A stretch of 60,619 nucleotides of DNA. It comes from Nocardia jiangxiensis NBRC 101359 (GTDB taxonomy: Bacteria; Actinomycetota; Actinomycetes; Mycobacteriales; Mycobacteriaceae). The DNA lies in assembly GCF_000308615.1 (NCBI RefSeq), contig NZ_BAGB01000032.1, positions 1 through 60,619 of the forward strand, given 5' to 3'. Both the position numbers and the translations under genes were made by a program. How positions within the stretch are numbered: position 1 is the first letter of the stretch; each line of letters opens with the position of its first letter. The notes below the pieces were generated by a model, which had not been told where the DNA came from, made no database searches, and saw only the letters and a program-made list of their open reading frames with translations. Shown here in pieces: positions 60,572 to 60,619 of the stretch.

Positions 60572-60619
60572 GGAAAACCTGCCTCCAGAGATGGTCGAGA
60601 GAAATCGGCCGGATCTTCA

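Overview
This is a chromosomal window from a high-GC actinomycete, most likely a Nocardia-type mycolic-acid bacterium. The reasons are the very high GC, the many GTG starts and GTGA/ATGA gene overlaps, a pheST / argCJBDFR..G..H / tyrS backbone, and a run of genes (lipase-adenylation fusion, Trm112-like, TetR, ABC permease and ATPase, mpg, tyrS) that follows, from memory, the order of M. tuberculosis Rv1683-Rv1689. Assignments come from reading the sequence; no database search was run.

Layout. 1-4641: an hrpB-type helicase 5' part (minus strand) and pheST; PheS carries an unusual in-frame insertion. 4749-8186: an L,D-transpeptidase-like lipoprotein, an alpha/beta hydrolase and two conserved proteins of unknown function. 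8218-15666: a divergent catabolic cluster (RidA, IclR, PfkB kinase / PLP dehydratase, amidohydrolase, KDPG aldolase, GntP permease). Read together it looks like an oxidised amino-sugar route: N-acetyl-glucosaminate to glucosaminate to KDG to KDPG to pyruvate plus glyceraldehyde-3-phosphate. 15679-17561: a MarR-controlled FAD monooxygenase. 17655-30665: arginine biosynthesis (argCJBDF-argR, then argG and argH separated by an MFS transporter, a PanE-like reductase, small proteins and a methyltransferase). argC and argG share a nearly identical promoter/ARG-box block. 30824-35333: Nudix, hypothetical, SMR pump, an HTH remnant and a sugar ABC importer. 35346-36575: ilvA.

36689-41235 is the most striking block: a minus-strand operon for 2-methylisoborneol made of a Family 2B encapsulin shell protein with a cyclic-nucleotide-binding domain, 2-MIB synthase with a long disordered cargo-loading N-terminus, geranyl-diphosphate C-methyltransferase and IPP isomerase. 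This is a terpenoid-producing protein nanocompartment with its own isoprenoid feeder enzyme.

41593-60619: a decayed DUF4239 gene, the lipase/adenylation fusion, a TetR-ABC efflux operon, LtrA, an alkylsulfatase, a flavin dehydrogenase translationally coupled to an ECF41/SigJ-type sigma factor with a matching promoter, a DUF3761 secreted protein, mpg, leuA, GntR, DoxX, AraC and tyrS. The last 300 bases hold a strong hairpin and two tandem sigma-70-type promoters that probably drive an rRNA operon just outside the window.
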